Below are positions 62,659 through 64,000 of a DNA stretch of 64,000 nucleotides, piece after piece. The stretch is from Acidovorax radicis N35. GTDB lineage: Bacteria > Pseudomonadota > Gammaproteobacteria > Burkholderiales > Burkholderiaceae_C. The stretch is taken from assembly GCF_000204195.1 (NCBI RefSeq), contig NZ_AFBG01000021.1:124001-188000 (forward strand). Direction: 5' to 3'. The notes under the pieces are model-generated. The model had not been told where the DNA came from and made no database searches. It saw only the letters and a list, made by a program, of their open reading frames with translations. The number at the start of each line of letters is the position of its first letter. Positions within the stretch are counted from its first letter, which is position 1. A program made the position numbers and the translations under genes.

Positions 62659-64000
62659 GTGCGAGAACTTCATCAAAAATGGCTTCCAGCGCTTATCCAA
62701 AAATCAGCAATTGCTATATTTTTTGCAGCATATGGAGCTTTGTACGTGCCGGTGGCGATTGCCCAGACCGCCCTGCCCACCCTCGGCGACCCCAGCGACC
62801 TCACCACCAGCGCCGAGCGCCGCCTGGGCGACCGCATCATCCGTGAACTCTACAGAGACCCTGACTATATCGATGATCCCGTCATCGCAGACTATGTGCA
62901 AGGCATCTGGCGTCCGCTGTTGGCGGCTGCCAAGGCACGCGGAGAACTCTCCCCGGAGTTGGATGAGCGCTTTGCCTGGGAAATACTGCTGGGGCGCGAT
63001 CGGACGGTGAACGCGTTTGCGCTGCCCGGCGGTTACCTCGGGGTGCATCTGGGGCTGATCGGAGTTGTCACCACCCGTGACGAACTCGCCTCGGTGCTGG
63101 CCCATGAACTCAGCCACGTCACGCAGCGCCACATCTCGCGCCTAATCACGCAGCAGAGCAAGCAAACACCCTTACTGCTGGGGGCGATGATTCTGGGTGC
63201 CCTGGCGGCCAGCAAGAACCCCGGTGCCACGCAGGCGCTGGTGGTGGGGGGGCAGGCTCTGGCCATGCAGAATCAGCTCAATTTCTCGCGCGACATGGAA
63301 CGCGAGGCGGACCGCATTGGCTATGGCCTGATGGCCCCCGCCGGGTTCGCTCCGCAGGGCTTTGTGAGCATGTTCGACAAGCTCCAGCAGGCCAACCGGC
63401 TCAACGACAACGGCTCGTGGCCGTACCTGCGCAGCCATCCGTTGACCACCGAGCGCATGGCAGACATGCATTCGCGCATTCCTCCCGGGGAGCTACCCGC
63501 TGCAGCAATGCCATCGACGTTAGAACATGCCATGGTCGCAGCACGTGCCAGGGTATTGGCCAATCCTGGGGTGGACACCCTGCGCCAGTGGATTGCCGAG
63601 CCGCAAAGCTCCGGCTTTGCGGCCCAACCCGCCCCCAGGCGTGCGGCGGTGCTGTACGCGGCGGCCCTGGGCAGCAATCAGCTGCGGGATGCTGCGGGCG
63701 CGCGCACCGCCGCGAAGAAACTGGAGGAGCTGGTTCGCAATGATGCCCCAGCCCAACGGTTGGCAAAGTTGCTGGCAACGGAGATTGAACTGGCCGCAGG
63801 CGACGCCGCTGCCGCTGTGAGCATCCTGGCGACGGATACGGGCAGCAGCACCCATCGACGCCCTGAACTGGTTTTACGCTCACAGGCCCTGCTGCGCGCT
63901 GGACGTGCTGCTGAGGGCACCGGTGCCTTGCAGACCTGGGTCGCCACACACCCTCGAGACGCCACGGCGTGGCAGCTTTTGGCGTCCACCTGGCAGGCTC
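62659..64000 (+). CDS. M48 family metallopeptidase (truncated by the window edge)
   Basis: A periplasmic zinc protease of the BepA/YfgC-like M48 group, with TPR-like helices in the C-terminal part; the last part lies outside the window. The catalytic motif is AHELSHVTQRH (His near residue 149) and the third ligand is in READRIGYG. The start is inferred as GTG 62659, with AAAGGA 5 bases upstream; alternative GTG 62626 and downstream starts would break or lack the signal. It gives a signal peptide RELHQKWLPALIQKSAIAI then FFAAYGALYVPVAIAQ. The middle of this peptide is encoded by a copy of the interspersed repeat. Confidence 0.85.
   Translation, partial: MRELHQKWLPALIQKSAIAIFFAAYGALYVPVAIAQTALPTLGDPSDLTTSAERRLGDRIIRELYRDPDYIDDPVIADYVQGIWRPLLAAAKARGELSPELDERFAWEILLGRDRTVNAFALPGGYLGVHLGLIGVVTTRDELASVLAHELSHVTQRHISRLITQQSKQTPLLLGAMILGALAASKNPGATQALVVGGQALAMQNQLNFSRDMEREADRIGYGLMAPAGFAPQGFVSMFDKLQQANRLNDNGSWPYLRSHPLTTERMADMHSRIPPGELPAAAMPSTLEHAMVAARARVLANPGVDTLRQWIAEPQSSGFAAQPAPRRAAVLYAAALGSNQLRDAAGARTAAKKLEELVRNDAPAQRLAKLLATEIELAAGDAAAAVSILATDTGSSTHRRPELVLRSQALLRAGRAAEGTGALQTWVATHPRDATAWQLLASTWQA
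62674..62722 (+). repeat. Interspersed ~48 bp repeat inside a coding sequence
   Basis: AAAATGGCTTCCAGCGCTTATCC, then AAAATCAGCAATTGCTATAT. It is in the same orientation as other copies but lies inside the signal peptide of the M48 peptidase (encoding about KWLPALIQKSAIAIF). Confidence 0.75.

Overview
The window is chromosomal DNA from a GC-rich betaproteobacterium of the family Comamonadaceae, most like Acidovorax. The call rests on recA-recX, sucCD, short-form argC and a pilA/tfpZ-type pilin locus, on two Bug/Tct-type tricarboxylate elements, and on short intergenic repeats that I know from Acidovorax-like genomes. I cannot confirm the genus without a search. No rRNA, tRNA or CRISPR array was seen.

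Layout. 0.1-9.5 kb: mixed metabolic and stress genes (serine hydrolase, AraC plus EamA exporter, GNAT, RIO-type kinase, two secreted proteins of unknown function, a DTW-domain tRNA modification enzyme and a methyltransferase). 9.6-18.1 kb: a TPR/winged-helix regulator with a beta-propeller protein, VOC protein, flavin reductase, DUF2130 protein, LysR divergent from pirin and an F420-type reductase, and a YdeI-like protein. 18.1-20.8 kb: an AT-rich patch with an OLD-family ATPase/TOPRIM nuclease, flanked by a broken UvrD-like helicase and a fragment of a DUF2130 gene. This looks like the remains of a defence or mobile island. 21-27 kb: MFS transporter, phosphatase, two AraC regulators and small membrane or secreted proteins. 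27-32 kb: topoisomerase III carrying a C-terminal SWIB domain, divergent from a SET-domain methyltransferase gene coupled to birA. 32-39 kb: SPOR protein, DUF6882 protein, metallo-hydrolase and two back-to-back two-component systems. 39-45 kb: serine hydrolase, then hutG-like gene, Bug binding protein and divergent LysR, then a small HTH gene with a Clp-N protein under a palindromic operator, then MarR. 45-53 kb: recA-recX, a large soluble double-sensor CheW protein, argC and sucCD. 53-62 kb: a signalling operon (CHASE2 Ser/Thr kinase, PP2C phosphatase, FHA protein, CHASE2 adenylate cyclase, class II cAMP phosphodiesterase), then sigma-54-driven pilA and its accessory protein. 62-64 kb: moaC and a truncated M48 metallopeptidase.

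The signalling operon holds a writer, eraser and reader for phospho-Thr and a writer and eraser for cAMP, and it lies beside the major pilin, so control of type IV pili is a reasonable hypothesis. Two families of short repeats punctuate the window. One (about 48 bp, nine copies, all in the same orientation) sits in leaders and between operon genes, and appears to encode part of the signal peptide of the M48 peptidase. The other is MITE-like, with terminal inverted repeats.
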